Positions 13,490 to 13,819 of a DNA stretch of 13,819 bases are shown in pieces. The position numbers and the translations under genes were made by a program. Below the pieces are notes generated by a model, which did not search any database, was not told where the DNA came from, and was given only the letters and a program-made list of their open reading frames with translations. Origin of the DNA: Kineosphaera sp039812485 (lineage in GTDB: Bacteria > Actinomycetota > Actinomycetes > Actinomycetales > Dermatophilaceae); assembly GCA_039812485.1 (NCBI GenBank), contig JBDIAP010000104.1, forward strand, positions 1 through 13,819, in the 5' to 3' direction. Within the stretch, counting starts at the first letter, position 1, and every line of letters begins with the position of its first letter.

Positions 13490-13754
13490 TCTCAACAAGG
13501 CATCGACCCGGCCATCACCGGCGAGCCTCCGGAAGAACGGGCGCGTCCCCCAAAGGGGTCGCGTCTCACTAGAACCGGACGGGTGGGCCCGTGACAGCCC
13601 GGGACGAGCGGTCGGCACGCCGGGCGTCGCGACGAGCGACGCGGGCAGGTCGGCAAGCGAGGTGGTACCGCGGTCCGGGCGCGAGCGCCCTGGTCGTCCT
13701 CGTGACCCGACGAAGCCCGACCGATGCGTCACGAGACCAGGAGCGACCTGTCCG
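13490..13754 (+). promoter_or_regulatory. translational T-box riboswitch, probably isoleucine-specific
   Basis: A T-box senses uncharged tRNA. The hallmark AGGTGGTACCGCGG is at 13660-13673, and its TGGT (13663-13666) can pair with a tRNA ending in ACCA. Upstream, a short Stem I around 13505-13530 (CCGG-CCATCA-CCGG) exposes ATC at 13514-13516 as candidate Ile specifier. A CCCC-CAAA-GGGG hairpin lies at 13547-13558. After the T-box, GGGCG/CGCCC closes a tetraloop (13677-13690). GGTCGTCCT (13692-13700) can pair with AGGAGCGACC (13739-13748), burying the Shine-Dalgarno AGGAG (13739-13743), and CTCGTGAC/GTCACGAG forms the neighbouring stem. There is no terminator T-run, so control is inferred to act on translation, as known for actinobacterial ileS leaders. 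Confidence 0.88.
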
Positions 13755-13819
13755 ATGATCTACCCCAAGGCCGGCGCCGCGGCTGACCACGCGGGCGCGG
13801 CCCTCGGAGTGCCCGCGAG
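13755..13819 (+). CDS. ileS: isoleucyl-tRNA synthetase, N-terminal fragment (cut by window end)
   Basis: Only 21 codons are in the window, beginning MIYPKAGAAADHAGAALGVP. ATG at 13755 follows AGGAG (13739-13743) by 11 nt, the site masked by the T-box sequestrator. The identity rests mainly on the T-box with its AUC specifier. The YPK start and a short low-complexity lead-in resemble the N-terminus of actinobacterial IleS, but no catalytic motif is in view. Another Ile-related gene behind the same riboswitch is the alternative. Confidence 0.65.
   Translation, partial: MIYPKAGAAADHAGAALGVPA

Overview
The window is chromosomal DNA from a very GC-rich actinobacterium. The evidence is the third-position GC bias, frequent GTG starts, TAnnnT-like -10 boxes with poor -35 boxes, the tig-clpP1-clpP2-clpX order and a translational T-box before a putative ileS. 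A Micrococcales relative (Intrasporangiaceae/Dermatophilaceae-like) is an inference, helped by the valyl-tRNA synthetase, which resembles the archaeal/rickettsial subtype.

Left part (1-5484): tRNA-Gly(UCC) on the minus strand has a perfect hairpin touching its 5' end. tRNA-Pro(UGG) on the plus strand is followed by two extra copies of its own 3' end and a palindromic terminator. Then comes the protein quality-control cluster: tig (trigger factor), clpP1 and clpP2 (the two ClpP protease paralogues) and clpX (the AAA+ unfoldase). tig, clpP1P2 and clpX each end in their own GC-rich hairpin, so they look like three transcription units. A ClgR-like dyad lies upstream of clpP1.

Middle part (5485-8940): an accessory segment between clpX and valS. 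It holds a frameshifted remnant of a Gp49/HigB-type (RelE superfamily) toxin on the minus strand, an AT-richer divergent regulatory stretch with a CTATC-G-GATAG dyad, and a small C39-like cysteine peptidase gene on the plus strand. Convergent to it is a two-gene minus-strand operon coding for a gluconate 2-dehydrogenase subunit-3-like protein and a GMC flavoprotein. The flavoprotein carries a THW motif like the covalent-FAD motif of pyranose oxidase and gluconate dehydrogenase, but neither subunit has an export signal and no cytochrome subunit is present.

Right part (8941-13819): valS on the minus strand, divergent from an AgcS-type sodium:alanine/glycine symporter gene. Next is a 5' leader with a canonical T-box sequence, a possible AUC (Ile) specifier and a sequestered Shine-Dalgarno sequence, and then the first 21 codons of a gene that is very probably ileS.

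Most of the window is housekeeping DNA. The parts most worth a second look are the accessory segment between clpX and valS, the RNA-level structures around the two tRNAs, and the T-box. I saw no CRISPR array, insertion sequence, integrase or intact mobile element.
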